NCBI RefSeq assembly: GCF_900103735.1
Contig: NZ_FMXE01000021.1
Location: 1-64,000 of the forward strand
DNA: 64,000 nucleotides
Origin: Algoriphagus alkaliphilus
Lineage (GTDB): Bacteria; Bacteroidota; Bacteroidia; Cytophagales; Cyclobacteriaceae
Direction of reading: 5' to 3'
Position 1 is the stretch's first letter; the number at the start of each line of letters is the position of its first letter. This document shows, in pieces, positions 52,063-63,167 of the stretch. The translations under genes were made by a program, and so were the position numbers. A model generated the notes under the pieces. That model searched no databases, had not been told where the DNA came from, and was given only the letters and a program-made list of their open reading frames with translations.

Positions 52063-52446
52063 ATGGCAGATCTTACACAACTTGCAGAACAGTTGGTAAA
52101 CTTGACTGTAAAAGAAGTTAAAGAATTAACAGACATCCTAAAGGATCAGTATGGCATTGAGCCTGCTGCTGCTGGTGCTATCATGGTAGCTGGTGGTGGT
52201 GCTGGTGCTGGCGAGGTTGCAGTTGAAGAAGAGAAAACATCTTTCGACGTAATCCTTAAAGCTGCTGGAGCTTCCAAGCTTGCAGTAGTGAAACTGGTTA
52301 AAGAATTAACTGGTCTTGGATTGAAAGAGGCAAAAGATCTTGTAGACAGCGCTCCTAAAGCCCTTAAAGAAGGTATTTCTAAGGACGAAGCTGAAGCTCT
52401 GAAAAAGTCTCTTGAAGAGGCTGGTGCTGAAGTAGAGATCAAATAA
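52063..52446 (+). CDS. rplL: 50S ribosomal protein L7/L12
   Basis: 127 residues. N-terminal dimerisation helix ([20 protein letters not shown]), an Ala/Gly hinge ([19 protein letters not shown]), and C-terminal domain with [20 protein letters not shown] and [20 protein letters not shown]. It recruits translation factors to the stalk. A hairpin at 52485-52511 separates it from rpoB. Confidence 0.98.
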   Translation: MADLTQLAEQLVNLTVKEVKELTDILKDQYGIEPAAAGAIMVAGGGAGAGEVAVEEEKTSFDVILKAAGASKLAVVKLVKELTGLGLKEAKDLVDSAPKALKEGISKDEAEALKKSLEEAGAEVEIK

Positions 52447-52484
52447 TTTGCTGATTTCGCGCCATTAGGTTCGAAATTAGCCCC

Positions 52485-52513
52485 AAGACCTGACTTATTA
52501 AGTCAGGTCTTTT
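52485..52513 (+). terminator. Attenuator/partial terminator between rplL and rpoB
   Basis: AAGACCTGACTTA and TAAGTCAGGTCTT (13-nt arms, one base between) followed by TTTCC. A weak terminator in the rplL-rpoB gap is well known in other bacteria to set the ratio of ribosomal protein to RNA polymerase. The same role here is inference. Confidence 0.75.
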
Positions 52514-52602
52514 CCTGTTTATGCTCAGGTTAATAATTGCATTATTTCAAGTGATTATTGTCACTTTCTGATATTAAATTTCACCATAAACTATACACTA
52601 CC

Positions 52603-55600
52603 TTGGCTATCAAGAATCAAACCGAAAGGAAAAGTTTCTCCTCCATTAAGGTGGTCAAAGACTATCCCGATTTTCTCGATATTCAACTCCAGTCTTTTAA
52701 AGACTTTTTTCAGTTGGATACTCCCGCAGAAAAGCGCCGGGCAGATGGGTTGTTCAAAGTTTTCGCTGAAAACTTTCCCATCAGCGATTCCAGAGAAAAT
52801 TTCACTTTGGAATTCATCGACTACGCAGTAGATCCGCCTAAGTACAGTGTGGAAGAGTGCATCGATAGGGGATTGACCTATTCAGTACCGCTTAAAGCAA
52901 AATTGAGATTACTTTGTCATGATGAGGACAATGAGGATTTCGAAACCATCGAGCAAGAAGTGTTTCTTGGCAATCTTCCTTACATGACTGAAAAAGGGTC
53001 ATTTGTAATCAATGGAGCCGAGCGGGTAATTGTTTCTCAATTGCACCGTTCTCCGGGGGTGTTCTTTGCACAAAGCAAGCATACCAACGGTACCAAGTTA
53101 TACTCTGCCAGAATTATTCCTTTCAAAGGTTCTTGGATCGAATTTGCAACTGACATCAACAATGTCATGTATGCTTACATCGACCGTAAGAAAAAATTCC
53201 CGGTTACTACTTTGCTTCGTGCAATCGGATACGGTTCAGATAAAGATATTCTGGATTTATTCGGTCTTTCTGAAGAGGTAGCTGCTACTAAGGCCGCGCT
53301 TAAAAAAGCGGGAGGACGTAAATTGGCCGCAAGAGTATTAAGAACTTGGGTGGAGGATTTCGTGGATGAAGATACCGGTGAGGTAGTTTCTATCGATCGA
53401 AACGAGGTATTGCTTGAGCGTGATACTGTTTTGACTGAAGAAGATATTGAAATGATCTTGGATTCAGGCTCCAAGTCCATCATTCTCCATAGAGAAGATG
53501 TGAACGTGGCTGATTTCTCTATCATCTATAATACGTTACAAAAAGATAACTCCAACTCTGAAAAAGAAGCCGTGGAAGTTATCTATCGTCAACTTAGAAA
53601 TACCGAGGCACCTGATGAGTCTACAGCTCGTGAGGTAATCCAAAGCTTGTTCTTTTCAGATAAGCGTTATGATCTTGGTGAAGTTGGTCGTTACAGAATA
53701 AATAAAAAACTTGGTCTTGATATTGAGCCTGAGAAAATTGTTTTGACTAAGCAGGATATTATTTCCATCGTGAAATATCTGATTGGTTTGATCAATTCGA
53801 AGGCTGTTGTCGATGACATTGACCACTTGTCCAACAGACGAGTGAGAACTGTTGGTGAGCAGCTGTACAGTCAATTCGGTGTAGGTTTAGCCAGAATGGC
53901 CAGAACGATCCGTGAAAGAATGAACGTTCGTGACAATGAAGACTTCAAACCAGTCGATTTGATCAATGCCAGAACGCTTTCTTCCGTGATCAACTCCTTC
54001 TTTGGTACCAACCAACTTTCTCAGTTCATGGACCAGACTAACCCGCTGGCAGAGTTGACTCACAAGAGAAGGCTTTCAGCTTTGGGTCCAGGTGGTCTTT
54101 CCAGAGAAAGAGCAGGTTTCGAGGTTCGTGACGTTCACTATACACACTACGGCCGTCTGTGTACTATCGAAACTCCTGAAGGCCCAAATATCGGTCTGAT
54201 TTCCTCCCTATGTGTTCACGCGAAAGTGAACTCTATGGGATTCCTAGAGACTCCTTACAGAAAGGTGGCTGAAGGTAAAGTTGGAATGAAGGTAGAAGAC
54301 ATCGTATTCCTTACAGCCGAAGAAGAAGATAATCATAACATCGCTCAGGCAAATGCGCCATTGGATGATGCTGGTAAATTTATCAATGAAAAGGTAAAAG
54401 CAAGGTTTGAAGGGGATTTCCTGGTTCTTGAGCCAAGCGAGATTACCTATATGGATGTTGCTCCAAATCAGATTGTATCAGTAGCAGCTTCTCTAATTCC
54501 ATTCCTCGAGCATGATGATGCAAACCGAGCCTTGATGGGCTCAAACATGCAACGTCAAGCAGTTCCATTGTTGAAAGCTGAGGCCCCAATTGTGGGTACA
54601 GGTTTGGAATCAAAAGCAGCGATCGACTCCAGGGCGCTGATTATTGCAGAGGCCAATGGGGTTGTGGAATATGTTGATGCAAAGAATATTACCATCAAGT
54701 ATGATCTGACTTCCGACGAACTGTTGGTGAATTTTACCAATGAGTATAAAAGCTACGATCTGATCAAATTCAGAAGAACTAACCAGGATACGACAATCAA
54801 CTTGACACCATTGGTGCTGAAAGGTGAGAAAATTTCCAAGGGACAAGTTCTTGTGGAAGGGTATTCTACCAACAACGGAGAGCTAGCTTTGGGTAAAAAC
54901 CTTAAAGTTGCCTACATGCCATGGCAAGGATATAACTTCGAAGATGCGATTGTAATTTCTGAGCGGGTGGTTCGAGAAGACATCTTTACCTCTATTCACG
55001 TTGAGGAGTTCCAACTTGAAGTTCGTGACACGAAGCGGGGTGAAGAAGAATTGACTTCCGAAATTCCAAACGTATCGGAGGAAGCTGTTAAGCACCTTGA
55101 TGAAGATGGAATTATCCGTATCGGTGCAGAAGTAAAAGAAGGTGACATTATCATTGGTAAGATCACTCCAAAAGGGGAAACTGATCCGACTCCTGAAGAA
55201 AAACTGCTAAGAGCAATTTTTGGCGATAAAGCAGGGGATGTGAAAGATGCTTCATTAAAAGCTTCTCCTTCTTTGAATGGTGTGGTCATTGAGACTAAAC
55301 TATTCTCCCGACCTAAAAAGGATAAGGATAACAGAGCAAAGTCTAAAGCTGAAGTTGAAAAACTGAAAGGTAAATATTCTAAGGATCTCCTTGGAATCAG
55401 AGCCAGAATGATCAATAAGTTGGTAACGATTTTGGATGGCAAAACTTCCTTGGGAGTGCGTCACAAATTTGGAGATGAAATCATCACCAAAGGCACCAAA
55501 TTCAATCTAAAGAACATTGAAAATAATCTTTTCCCTGCTAAGAACCCTTACAGAGATGAGTCTAACTATAATGTTCCTGAAGAAGCTAACCTGATTTCAG

Positions 55601-56478
55601 ATATCATTTTAGATGACTGGACAGATGATGCGTATACCAATTCATTGATTGTCAAATTGGTGAAAAATTACACCAATTCCAGAAATGAGATTTCTGGCCT
55701 ATTTAAGCGTGATAGATTTACACTTGAAGTAGGGGATGAATTGCCTGCTGGCATTGTGAAGCTTGCTAAAGTTTACATTGCCAAGAAGCGTAAGCTGAAA
55801 GTAGGGGATAAAATGGCAGGTCGTCACGGAAACAAAGGTATTGTGGCTCGTATCGTAAGAGACGAAGACATGCCTTTCCTGGAAGATGGAACTCCAATGG
55901 ACATCGTGTTGAACCCACTGGGTGTACCTTCTCGAATGAACATTGGACAAATCTTCGAAACTGTATTGGCTTGGGCTGGGCAGCGTTTGGGTAAGAAATA
56001 TGCAACTCCAATCTTCGACGGAGCAACTTTGGAAGAAGTAGCTGCAGAATTGGAACTTGCAGGTGTTCCACCTTATGGAAGAACCTACCTATACGATGGT
56101 CTTTCTGGAAACAGATTCGATCAGCCAGTTACAGTAGGTGTTTCCTACATGCTGAAATTAGGTCACTTGGTGGATGACAAGATGCACGCTCGTTCAATCG
56201 GTCCATACTCGCTCATTACACAGCAGCCGTTGGGTGGTAAAGCGCAGTTCGGTGGTCAGCGATTTGGAGAAATGGAAGTTTGGGCATTGGAAGCATTCGG
56301 TGCATCACACGTTCTTCAGGAAATCCTGACGGTGAAGTCTGATGACGTAATCGGTAGAGCGAAAGCTTATGAAGCGATCGTGAAAGGTGAAAACCTTCCT
56401 AAACCTAACATCCCTGAATCATTCAATGTATTGGTTCATGAATTGAGAGGTTTGGCTCTTGAAATTACTTTGGATTAA
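52603..56478 (+). CDS. rpoB: DNA-directed RNA polymerase subunit beta
   Basis: 1,291 residues if started at the TTG at 52603 (reads [16 protein letters not shown]). No ATG or GTG is in frame near the conserved start, and a second TTG at 52558 would add 15 unlikely residues. Conserved blocks: [15 protein letters not shown], the [19 protein letters not shown] region, the rifampicin region [20 protein letters not shown] and [47 protein letters not shown] and the C-terminal [19 protein letters not shown]. Wild-type-like residues are seen in the rifampicin region. Immediately upstream of rpoC. Confidence 0.96.
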   Translation: MAIKNQTERKSFSSIKVVKDYPDFLDIQLQSFKDFFQLDTPAEKRRADGLFKVFAENFPISDSRENFTLEFIDYAVDPPKYSVEECIDRGLTYSVPLKAKLRLLCHDEDNEDFETIEQEVFLGNLPYMTEKGSFVINGAERVIVSQLHRSPGVFFAQSKHTNGTKLYSARIIPFKGSWIEFATDINNVMYAYIDRKKKFPVTTLLRAIGYGSDKDILDLFGLSEEVAATKAALKKAGGRKLAARVLRTWVEDFVDEDTGEVVSIDRNEVLLERDTVLTEEDIEMILDSGSKSIILHREDVNVADFSIIYNTLQKDNSNSEKEAVEVIYRQLRNTEAPDESTAREVIQSLFFSDKRYDLGEVGRYRINKKLGLDIEPEKIVLTKQDIISIVKYLIGLINSKAVVDDIDHLSNRRVRTVGEQLYSQFGVGLARMARTIRERMNVRDNEDFKPVDLINARTLSSVINSFFGTNQLSQFMDQTNPLAELTHKRRLSALGPGGLSRERAGFEVRDVHYTHYGRLCTIETPEGPNIGLISSLCVHAKVNSMGFLETPYRKVAEGKVGMKVEDIVFLTAEEEDNHNIAQANAPLDDAGKFINEKVKARFEGDFLVLEPSEITYMDVAPNQIVSVAASLIPFLEHDDANRALMGSNMQRQAVPLLKAEAPIVGTGLESKAAIDSRALIIAEANGVVEYVDAKNITIKYDLTSDELLVNFTNEYKSYDLIKFRRTNQDTTINLTPLVLKGEKISKGQVLVEGYSTNNGELALGKNLKVAYMPWQGYNFEDAIVISERVVREDIFTSIHVEEFQLEVRDTKRGEEELTSEIPNVSEEAVKHLDEDGIIRIGAEVKEGDIIIGKITPKGETDPTPEEKLLRAIFGDKAGDVKDASLKASPSLNGVVIETKLFSRPKKDKDNRAKSKAEVEKLKGKYSKDLLGIRARMINKLVTILDGKTSLGVRHKFGDEIITKGTKFNLKNIENNLFPAKNPYRDESNYNVPEEANLISDIILDDWTDDAYTNSLIVKLVKNYTNSRNEISGLFKRDRFTLEVGDELPAGIVKLAKVYIAKKRKLKVGDKMAGRHGNKGIVARIVRDEDMPFLEDGTPMDIVLNPLGVPSRMNIGQIFETVLAWAGQRLGKKYATPIFDGATLEEVAAELELAGVPPYGRTYLYDGLSGNRFDQPVTVGVSYMLKLGHLVDDKMHARSIGPYSLITQQPLGGKAQFGGQRFGEMEVWALEAFGASHVLQEILTVKSDDVIGRAKAYEAIVKGENLPKPNIPESFNVLVHELRGLALEITLD

Positions 56479-56525
56479 TTTGGCTCATAGGGCGAGCAAT
56501 CGCCCTTAACATATCTCAAAAAATT

Positions 56526-59500
56526 ATGTCGTTTAGAAAAAATAAAAAACTCAACAACGATTTTTCCAGAGTTACGATCAGCTTGGCCTCTCCAGAATCA
56601 ATTTTGGATAGTTCAAATGGTGAAGTGACTCAGCCAGAGACAATCAACTACAGAACATATAAGCCAGAAATGGGTGGGTTGTTTTGTGAGCGAATCTTTG
56701 GTCCTGTAAAGGACTGGGAATGTCATTGTGGTAAATACAAGCGAATCAGATATAAAGGAATCATCTGCGACCGTTGCGGTGTGGAGGTGACTGAGAAAAA
56801 AGTGCGTCGTGAGCGCATGGGACACATCGAATTGGTTGTTCCTGTAGCACACATTTGGTACTTCAAATCTCTTCCTAATAAAATCGGTTACCTTCTTGGT
56901 CTTCCTACCAAAAAGCTGGACCAGATTGTTTACTACGAGCGCTATGCAGTAGTTCAGCCTGGTATCAAAGCAGAGGAAGGTGTTCAATATTTAGACTTCC
57001 TGACCGAAGATGAGTATTTGGATATCATGGATAAGCTTCCTAAGGAGAACCATTCTCTGGATGATGCAGATCCAAACAAATTCATCGCCAAGATGGGTGC
57101 TGAGGCTCTTGAGATGTTGTTGGCAAGATTGGATCTCGATGATCTTTCTTACTCACTCCGTCATCAGGCAGCTACCGATACTTCGCAGCAGCGTAAGGCT
57201 GAAGCCTTGAAGCGTCTGAAAGTGGTCGAAGCATTCCGTGATGCAAGAACAAGAATCGAAAACCGTCCTGAGTGGATGGTAGTTCGTATGGTTCCTGTGA
57301 TTCCACCGGAATTGCGTCCATTGGTTCCTTTGGATGGTGGTCGTTTTGCGACTTCCGATTTGAATGATCTATATAGAAGAGTAATTATCAGAAATAACCG
57401 TCTGAAGCGTTTGATCGATATCAAAGCTCCTGAGGTTATTTTAAGAAATGAGAAGCGAATGTTGCAGGAAGCTGTGGATTCACTTTTTGACAACTCAAGA
57501 AAAGTAAATGCGGTAAGATCCGATGGAAACCGTGCCTTGAAGTCCCTTTCTGATATGTTGAAAGGAAAGCAGGGTCGTTTCCGTCAAAACTTGCTCGGTA
57601 AGCGTGTGGATTACTCCGGTCGATCTGTGATCGTCGTAGGTCCTGAGCTGAAACTGCACGAGTGTGGACTTCCTAAAAATATGGCAGCTGAACTTTTCAA
57701 GCCATTTATCATCAGGAAACTGATCGAAAGAGGCATTGTAAAGACCGTAAAATCTGCAAAGAAAATTGTGGACCGTAAGGATCCGGTAGTTTGGGATATC
57801 TTGGAAAACGTATTGAAAGGACACCCTGTTCTTTTGAACCGTGCTCCAACACTTCACAGACTTGGTATCCAAGCTTTCCAACCGAAATTGATCGAAGGAA
57901 AAGCAATCCAGCTTCACCCATTGGTATGTACTGCATTCAACGCCGATTTTGACGGTGACCAGATGGCGGTTCACGTACCTCTCGGACATGAGGCAATCCT
58001 GGAAGCTTCGACTTTGATGCTTTCTTCACACAATATCCTAAACCCTGCCAACGGAGCGCCGATCACGGTACCTTCTCAGGACATGGTTTTGGGCCTCTAT
58101 TATGTGACTAAAGGCAAAAAATCTACTCCTGAAGAAATCGTTGCTGGTGAAGGCATGACTTTCTACAGTCAGGAAGAGGTAATCATTGCCATGAACGAAG
58201 GCAAAATCTCCAAGCACGCCAACATCAAGTGTAAGGTAAAAGTAAAAGATTCCGAGGGAGTGATCGCAGACAAGATCATCGAAACCGTTGCAGGTCGATT
58301 GATCTTCAACCAGTTTGTTCCTGAGGAAGTAGGGTATGTAAATGAGCTTTTGACCAAGAAAAAACTACAGCAGATTATTGCTGAGGTGGTAAAAGTTTGT
58401 GGCATCGCCCGTACTGCACAATTCCTTGATGACATCAAGCACTTGGGTTTCCAAATGGCATACCAAGGTGGTCTTTCTATGGGACTGAATGACGTAATTA
58501 TTCCTGATGAGAAAGTTCCGATGATCGCCAAGGCGAAAGAGGAAGTAGATCAGGTTTGGAACAACTACCTCATGGGTCTGATCACCGACAATGAACGATA
58601 CAATCAAGTAATTGACATCTGGACTCGTACCAACTCTCATTTGACTAACATTCTTATGAAGCAGATGGAAGAGGATAAGCAAGGATTCAATGCTATCTAC
58701 ATGATGATGCACTCAGGAGCCAGAGGTTCAAGAGAGCAAATCCGTCAGTTGGGTGGAATGAGAGGTCTGATGGCGAAGCCGCAGAAAAACCTTCAAGGTT
58801 CTGTTGGTGAAATTATTGAAAACCCAATTCTTTCCAACTTCAAAGAAGGACTGGACGTATTGGAATACTTCATCTCTACACACGGTGCTCGTAAAGGTCT
58901 AGCCGATACAGCATTGAAAACTGCCGATGCGGGTTATTTGACCCGTCGTTTGGTAGATGTTGCTCAGGACATGATTGTTACCGAAGAAGATTGCGGTACC
59001 TTGAGAGGTCTGGTAGTACAACCATTGAAAGACAACGAGGAAATCGTTGAGCCACTTTCTGAGAGAATCCTCGGCAGAGTATCTGTACACGACGTGTACG
59101 ATCCGATCACGGATCAATTGATCATTCCTGCCGGAATAGAAATTGGAGATGACGTTGCCAAAATGGTGGACGAATCTGCTATCGAAGAGGTGGAAATCAG
59201 ATCAGTATTGACTTGCGAAACCAGAAGAGGGATTTGCGCAAAATGCTACGGAAGAAACTTGGCTACCGGTAATATGGTGCAGGCAGGTGAATCTGTGGGT
59301 GTTATTGCTGCACAGTCTATCGGTGAACCGGGTACACAGCTTACCTTGAGAACATTCCACGTAGGTGGTACAGCTTCCAACATGGCAGTAGATGCTTCCA
59401 TTCCGGCTAAGTTTGACGGGGTAATCGAGTTCGATGAGGAATTGAGATACATCGAGACGACCAACAAAGATGGCGAAGCAGTCACTATGGTGATGGGCCG

Positions 59501-60839
59501 TTCCGGCGAAATCAAGATCAACGAAGCGAAAACCGGAAAGACTCTGGTATCAAACCACGTTCCTTACGGCGCGATGTTGAATGTGAAAGATGGGCAGAAA
59601 ATCGCTAAAGGACATTCCTTATGTACTTGGGATCCTTACAATGCGGTCATTCTTTCAGAATTCGATGGTAAAGTTGAATTCGAAGCGGTCATTGAAGGGA
59701 TTACTTATAAGGAAGTGGCTGATGATCAGACTGGCTTCCGAGAGAAAGTAATTATCGAAACAAAAGACAGGACTAAGAATCCTTCAATTATTATCAATCA
59801 CGGTGATGATTCCAAAGCTTACAATATTCCGGTTGGAGCTCACCTTGCTGTAGAAGCTGGTGAAAAAGTGAAGTCCGGGCAAATCTTGGTGAAAATCCCA
59901 AGATCAGTTGGTAAGACAAGAGATATTACCGGTGGTCTTCCACGAGTTACAGAATTGTTTGAAGCAAGAAACCCATCCAACCCGGCTGTGGTATCTGAAA
60001 TCGACGGTGTCGTGACTTATGGTGGTATCAAGCGAGGTAACAGAGAGATCATCATCGAATCAAAAGATGGTGTGATCAAGAAATACATGGTATCTCTTTC
60101 GAAGCACATCTTGGTTCAGGAAAATGACTTTATCCGTGCGGGTGAGCCATTGTCTGATGGAGCAATCACTCCAAATGACATCCTTTCCATCAAAGGACCA
60201 ACTGCTGTTCAGGAATATTTGGTGAACGAAATTCAGGAAGTTTACAGACTTCAGGGTGTGAAGATCAACGATAAGCACATCGAAGTAATTGTAACTCAAA
60301 TGATGCAGAAAGTAGAAATACTTGATGCGGGTGATACAGGATTCCTTCAAAATCAAATCGTAGATAAGTGGGCTTTCCGTGAGGAAAACGACAATATCTT
60401 GGACAAGAAGGTAGTAATGGATGCCGGTGATTCTTCTACTTTGAAGCCAGGTATGATCATTTCTGCAAGAAGACTGCGTGATGAGAATTCAAGCTTGAAG
60501 CGTAAGGATTTGAAGTTGGTACAGGTAAGAGATGCGGAGACTGCGGTTTCCAAGCCTACACTACAGGGTATCACTGCAGCATCTTTGGGAACTGAAAGCT
60601 TTATTTCTGCAGCTTCCTTCCAGGAGACTACCAAGGTGCTTTCTGAGGCGGCCATCAGAGGTAAGCGAGATGAGCTATTGGGCTTGAAGGAAAACGTGAT
60701 CGTAGGTCACTTGATCCCGGCAGGTACCGGTCAGCGCAGATTGCGTAACCTGATCGTTGGTTCTCAGGAAGAATATGATAAGCTTTCTGAAAACATGGAG
60801 CGAACCACCTCCAAAAGATCAAGCGAAGCTATCCTTTAA
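56526..60839 (+). CDS. rpoC: DNA-directed RNA polymerase subunit beta'
   Basis: 1,437 residues. N-terminal zinc site [20 protein letters not shown]; the catalytic Mg loop [12 protein letters not shown] near 475; clamp/bridge regions ([58 protein letters not shown]), and a second zinc site [13 protein letters not shown]. Single uninterrupted gene. 47 nt after rpoB. Confidence 0.98.
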   Translation: MSFRKNKKLNNDFSRVTISLASPESILDSSNGEVTQPETINYRTYKPEMGGLFCERIFGPVKDWECHCGKYKRIRYKGIICDRCGVEVTEKKVRRERMGHIELVVPVAHIWYFKSLPNKIGYLLGLPTKKLDQIVYYERYAVVQPGIKAEEGVQYLDFLTEDEYLDIMDKLPKENHSLDDADPNKFIAKMGAEALEMLLARLDLDDLSYSLRHQAATDTSQQRKAEALKRLKVVEAFRDARTRIENRPEWMVVRMVPVIPPELRPLVPLDGGRFATSDLNDLYRRVIIRNNRLKRLIDIKAPEVILRNEKRMLQEAVDSLFDNSRKVNAVRSDGNRALKSLSDMLKGKQGRFRQNLLGKRVDYSGRSVIVVGPELKLHECGLPKNMAAELFKPFIIRKLIERGIVKTVKSAKKIVDRKDPVVWDILENVLKGHPVLLNRAPTLHRLGIQAFQPKLIEGKAIQLHPLVCTAFNADFDGDQMAVHVPLGHEAILEASTLMLSSHNILNPANGAPITVPSQDMVLGLYYVTKGKKSTPEEIVAGEGMTFYSQEEVIIAMNEGKISKHANIKCKVKVKDSEGVIADKIIETVAGRLIFNQFVPEEVGYVNELLTKKKLQQIIAEVVKVCGIARTAQFLDDIKHLGFQMAYQGGLSMGLNDVIIPDEKVPMIAKAKEEVDQVWNNYLMGLITDNERYNQVIDIWTRTNSHLTNILMKQMEEDKQGFNAIYMMMHSGARGSREQIRQLGGMRGLMAKPQKNLQGSVGEIIENPILSNFKEGLDVLEYFISTHGARKGLADTALKTADAGYLTRRLVDVAQDMIVTEEDCGTLRGLVVQPLKDNEEIVEPLSERILGRVSVHDVYDPITDQLIIPAGIEIGDDVAKMVDESAIEEVEIRSVLTCETRRGICAKCYGRNLATGNMVQAGESVGVIAAQSIGEPGTQLTLRTFHVGGTASNMAVDASIPAKFDGVIEFDEELRYIETTNKDGEAVTMVMGRSGEIKINEAKTGKTLVSNHVPYGAMLNVKDGQKIAKGHSLCTWDPYNAVILSEFDGKVEFEAVIEGITYKEVADDQTGFREKVIIETKDRTKNPSIIINHGDDSKAYNIPVGAHLAVEAGEKVKSGQILVKIPRSVGKTRDITGGLPRVTELFEARNPSNPAVVSEIDGVVTYGGIKRGNREIIIESKDGVIKKYMVSLSKHILVQENDFIRAGEPLSDGAITPNDILSIKGPTAVQEYLVNEIQEVYRLQGVKINDKHIEVIVTQMMQKVEILDAGDTGFLQNQIVDKWAFREENDNILDKKVVMDAGDSSTLKPGMIISARRLRDENSSLKRKDLKLVQVRDAETAVSKPTLQGITAASLGTESFISAASFQETTKVLSEAAIRGKRDELLGLKENVIVGHLIPAGTGQRRLRNLIVGSQEEYDKLSENMERTTSKRSSEAIL

Positions 60840-60857
60840 TAGCATTAGTATATCAAT

Positions 60858-60892
60858 CAAAAGGCCTGTACTAATCATACAGGCCTTTTTTT
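60858..60892 (+). terminator. Intrinsic terminator after rpoC
   Basis: AAAGGCCTGTA and TACAGGCCTTT (11 bp) around CTAATCA, followed by TTTTAATT. It ends the main rpo transcript just before the DUF3467 gene at 60907. Confidence 0.88.
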
Positions 60893-60906
60893 AATTCTAA
60901 AATAAT

Positions 60907-61221
60907 ATGGAAGACAACAATAGACCAGACCAGCAGATCAATGTAGAGCTATCCGAAGAGGTGGCCGAGGGAGTTTACTCCAATTTGGCGATGATCGCTC
61001 ACTCCAATTCTGAATTCGTGATCGATTTTATCCGTTTGATGCCGGGAGTGCCTAAGGCAAAAGTGAAATCCAGAATCATAGTGACTCCGGATCATGCGAA
61101 GCGATTGCTTGCTGCACTGAAAGATAACATTGAAAAATACGAAGCTGCCTTTGGTAAAATCAACCAAGGAGGAGGCGCTCCATCCTTCCCGATTTCTTTC
61201 GGAACGCCGGGAGAGGCTTAG
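60907..61221 (+). CDS. DUF3467 domain-containing protein
   Basis: 104 residues. The core QINVELSEEVAEGVYSNLAM, then HSNSEFVIDFIRLMPGVPKA, SRIIVTPDHAKRLLAALKDN and a flexible C-terminus. Small cytosolic protein with no known function, often directly after rpoC in Bacteroidota as here. It is separated from rpoC by the terminator at 60858-60892 and has its own terminator at 61243-61292. Confidence 0.93.
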   Translation: MEDNNRPDQQINVELSEEVAEGVYSNLAMIAHSNSEFVIDFIRLMPGVPKAKVKSRIIVTPDHAKRLLAALKDNIEKYEAAFGKINQGGGAPSFPISFGTPGEA

Positions 61222-61242
61222 GTTTTCAAAACCTTTTCTGAT

Positions 61243-61292
61243 AAGCCCCAAATGAAGTGTTTTACATCTTGGTTTGGGGCTTTATATTTTTT
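61243..61292 (+). terminator. Intrinsic terminator after the DUF3467 gene
   Basis: AAGCCCCAAA (61243) and TTTGGGGCTT (61273) form a 10-bp stem around a 20-nt loop, followed by TATATTTTTTG. Confidence 0.85.
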
Positions 61293-61404
61293 GTAATTTG
61301 TTCAAGCGTTTAGTCCATTTACAGTCTTCTGTTAATCAAGCTCAAAATTTGATGTGCCGACTGGACCGTCACTTTGGGTAATTGATTTGCATTCGGATTT
61401 TTTG

Positions 61405-61731
61405 TCAAGCGAGTTTAACAAAGTTATCTTCAAGTTTTACGTTGAAATTTATTTCTGCTTTTAATGCTTTAAATACTTTCAAAATTGTGTCAATTGTAGC
61501 ACTATTGGTGCTGCTTTCAAGTTTGGAAATTTGAGCTTTCTGCACGCCAACAAGTTTCCCAAGTTCTTCTTGTGTCAAACGCCTTTCTTGTCTTGCAAGC
61601 TTTATCATTTTGCCCAAAACGTCCATACTGAGTTCATATTCGTATTCGTCTCGGTCAGCTGTACCAACTTTTCCGATATACCTATCCTTCATTTCGGCAA
61701 GCGAATAAGTTTTGATTTCTTTAGTTGCCAT
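61405..61731 (-). CDS. HTH (XRE-type) antitoxin, HigA-like
   Basis: 108 residues. The helix-turn-helix is at about 40-95 (MIKLARQERRLTQEELGKLV, then VQKAQISKLESSTNSATIDT). The N-terminus TKEIKTYSLAEMKDRYIGKV resembles HigA-type antitoxins that neutralise a RelE/ParE-fold toxin and bind the operon promoter. The start overlaps the stop of the upstream toxin-like reading by 11 nt (minus strand), the usual toxin-first HigBA order. The toxin reading is disrupted at its start (see next entry). Confidence 0.88.
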   Translation of the reverse strand: MATKEIKTYSLAEMKDRYIGKVGTADRDEYEYELSMDVLGKMIKLARQERRLTQEELGKLVGVQKAQISKLESSTNSATIDTILKVFKALKAEINFNVKLEDNFVKLA

Positions 61732-62081
61732 AATAATATTTCTTTAGTTTGTTGTTGAAGTAGTTGTCCTTTAGCCTCACTGCACGGTCGATTTCGTTTT
61801 TTGGAACTTTGTCAACCTTTTTTATAAAACCGTGGGTCGCAATTACCAAGGTTTCTTTGTTATCTGTTTTGTCCCAAAATGCTAGAAGTCTAATTTGATG
61901 TCCAGCGTATTTTGTGCGAAACTCCCAAATGTCATTTTGAAGTTTCTTTAAAAGTTTTGGATCATTTGTCTGTTCCGCGAGGTCAATATTGTAAAAGATT
62001 TTTTTGACGGTCTTTGAGTCAAGTCCGGCAATGAATTTATCGGCCTCTTCTAAAAATCTTGTCTCAAAATATTTTATTCAA
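61721..62081 (-). pseudogene. RelE/ParE-fold (HigB/Gp49-like) toxin gene, start disrupted
   Basis: The minus strand from 62077 to 61721 is open for 118 codons and reads as a HigB/Gp49-like toxin: RFLEEADKFIAGLDSKTVKK, then IFYNIDLAEQTND, then DIWEFRTKYAGHQIRLLAFW, then ATHGFIKKVDKVPKNEIDRA, ending KKYYYGN. No ATG, GTG or TTG opens this frame; a stop (TGA) lies immediately upstream of an ATA. The natural start seems to be the TTG at 62081-62079 followed by AATAAAATATTT and one extra T in a TTTT run, which shifts frame. Either the toxin is inactivated, the T run is a sequencing error, or a rare start codon is used. Confidence 0.7.
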
Positions 62082-62403
62082 TATTGTCCTGATTAACGTT
62101 ACCAAAATAAATCCTGTTTCCAAATATAGAAACTTTAATTTAGGTAATTTCAATCGTTTTTGTTTTCTGAGCTGAATCTCAAAGTTCTATGTGAAGTCAA
62201 TTTATTTCTTTGAGTTTTCATTATCGGCTCTGTGAGTGTCTCACTCACGGAAAAAGGCTGATTTGAACCCGGTTGGGTGTAAATTAATATTGCCCTTAGG
62301 AGTACTGAGAGACAAATTTCTCTTCCAAGGTCTGTGTCCTCACAGGACTTTTTTTGTGTAAACGACATTTTGATTCTTCCATTTTTCCTTCTGATCCAAA
62401 TAA
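62082..62403. other. Gene-free stretch between the toxin-antitoxin pair and the barrel gene
   Basis: About 320 bp. It holds a small hairpin (GTGAGTG ... CTCACTCAC near 62231-62249). A minus-strand open frame at 62150-62410 has no family-like composition and is not called. Confidence 0.4.
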
Positions 62404-63042
62404 TTACCAAGGGTAAATTGTCAAGTTCAGGGACCAGACCCTGTTGAACGACTGGGGTGATGCGTAAAAAATCGGCTCCAAGGTGACTGGATCAAGAACC
62501 CAATGCTTCTTATACATGGTGGTCAGGCCATAGTAATATCGGGCGTCCACCACAAAATGACTACCCAAGCGATAGCCAATCCCCCCCAGTATTCCGGCAT
62601 CCAAACTTTGCAGGTGATCGTGACTTCCTTCGGAATCATTGTGCGTATATATTTCCTTGTCATGAACCAAAAAACCAATTCTGCCACCTGCCTGAATGAA
62701 AAAATTCTTTCCACCGGGGCTGTATCGTGCAGTAATCGGAACAGCCAGATAGTCGAAATTGGTAATGTATTTTCCTGAAAACACATTATCAACACTTCCA
62801 CCTTGACGACTATAGACCAATTCTCCAGCCAAGGATAATATGTCCGAAAAATCCCTTTCCAATGCCAATCCCACCCGGTATCTCCACAAAGGATCTGTCA
62901 AATTGGTGCTGGTTTTTACCCGGCTCAGATTTAGTCCTCCGGTAACTCCATAGCGCATATTGTTCTGGCCATAACTTTCCCAAGAATTTCCAAAAAGAAC
63001 CCCCCAAGTCACTATGCGGGCTAATACTATGTTGAATTTCAT
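62404..63042 (-). CDS. Outer-membrane beta-barrel (PorT/OMP_b-brl_2-like) protein
   Basis: 212 residues with a signal peptide ending YGQ near residue 26. The mature part is built of alternating-strand segments typical of a small barrel: MRYGVTGGLNLSRVKTSTNL, RYRVGLALERDFSDILSLAG, NFDYLAVPITARYSPGG, FFIQAGGRIGFLVHDKEIYT, GILGGIGYRLGSHFVVDARY, and a final RVWSLNLTIYPW ending in an aromatic residue. A porin-family barrel is likely, with no specific function. Runs toward the toxin-antitoxin pair on the same strand. Confidence 0.85.
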   Translation of the reverse strand: MKFNIVLARIVTWGVLFGNSWESYGQNNMRYGVTGGLNLSRVKTSTNLTDPLWRYRVGLALERDFSDILSLAGELVYSRQGGSVDNVFSGKYITNFDYLAVPITARYSPGGKNFFIQAGGRIGFLVHDKEIYTHNDSEGSHDHLQSLDAGILGGIGYRLGSHFVVDARYYYGLTTMYKKHWVLDPVTLEPIFYASPQSFNRVWSLNLTIYPW

Positions 63043-63167
63043 GTTTTTAGGATTTATGGAAGTGAACGTTGATCTAAATACCTTGGAGTGGTTTCGTTAT
63101 CAATTCCTAGATTTGGAAAGTCCGCCTGCTATCAATCTTTATTATTAAGACAATGCAATTCTGGGAT

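Noticed and set aside
62150-62410. 86-codon minus-strand frame before the beta-barrel gene
   Set aside because: No family-like composition and no conserved start context.
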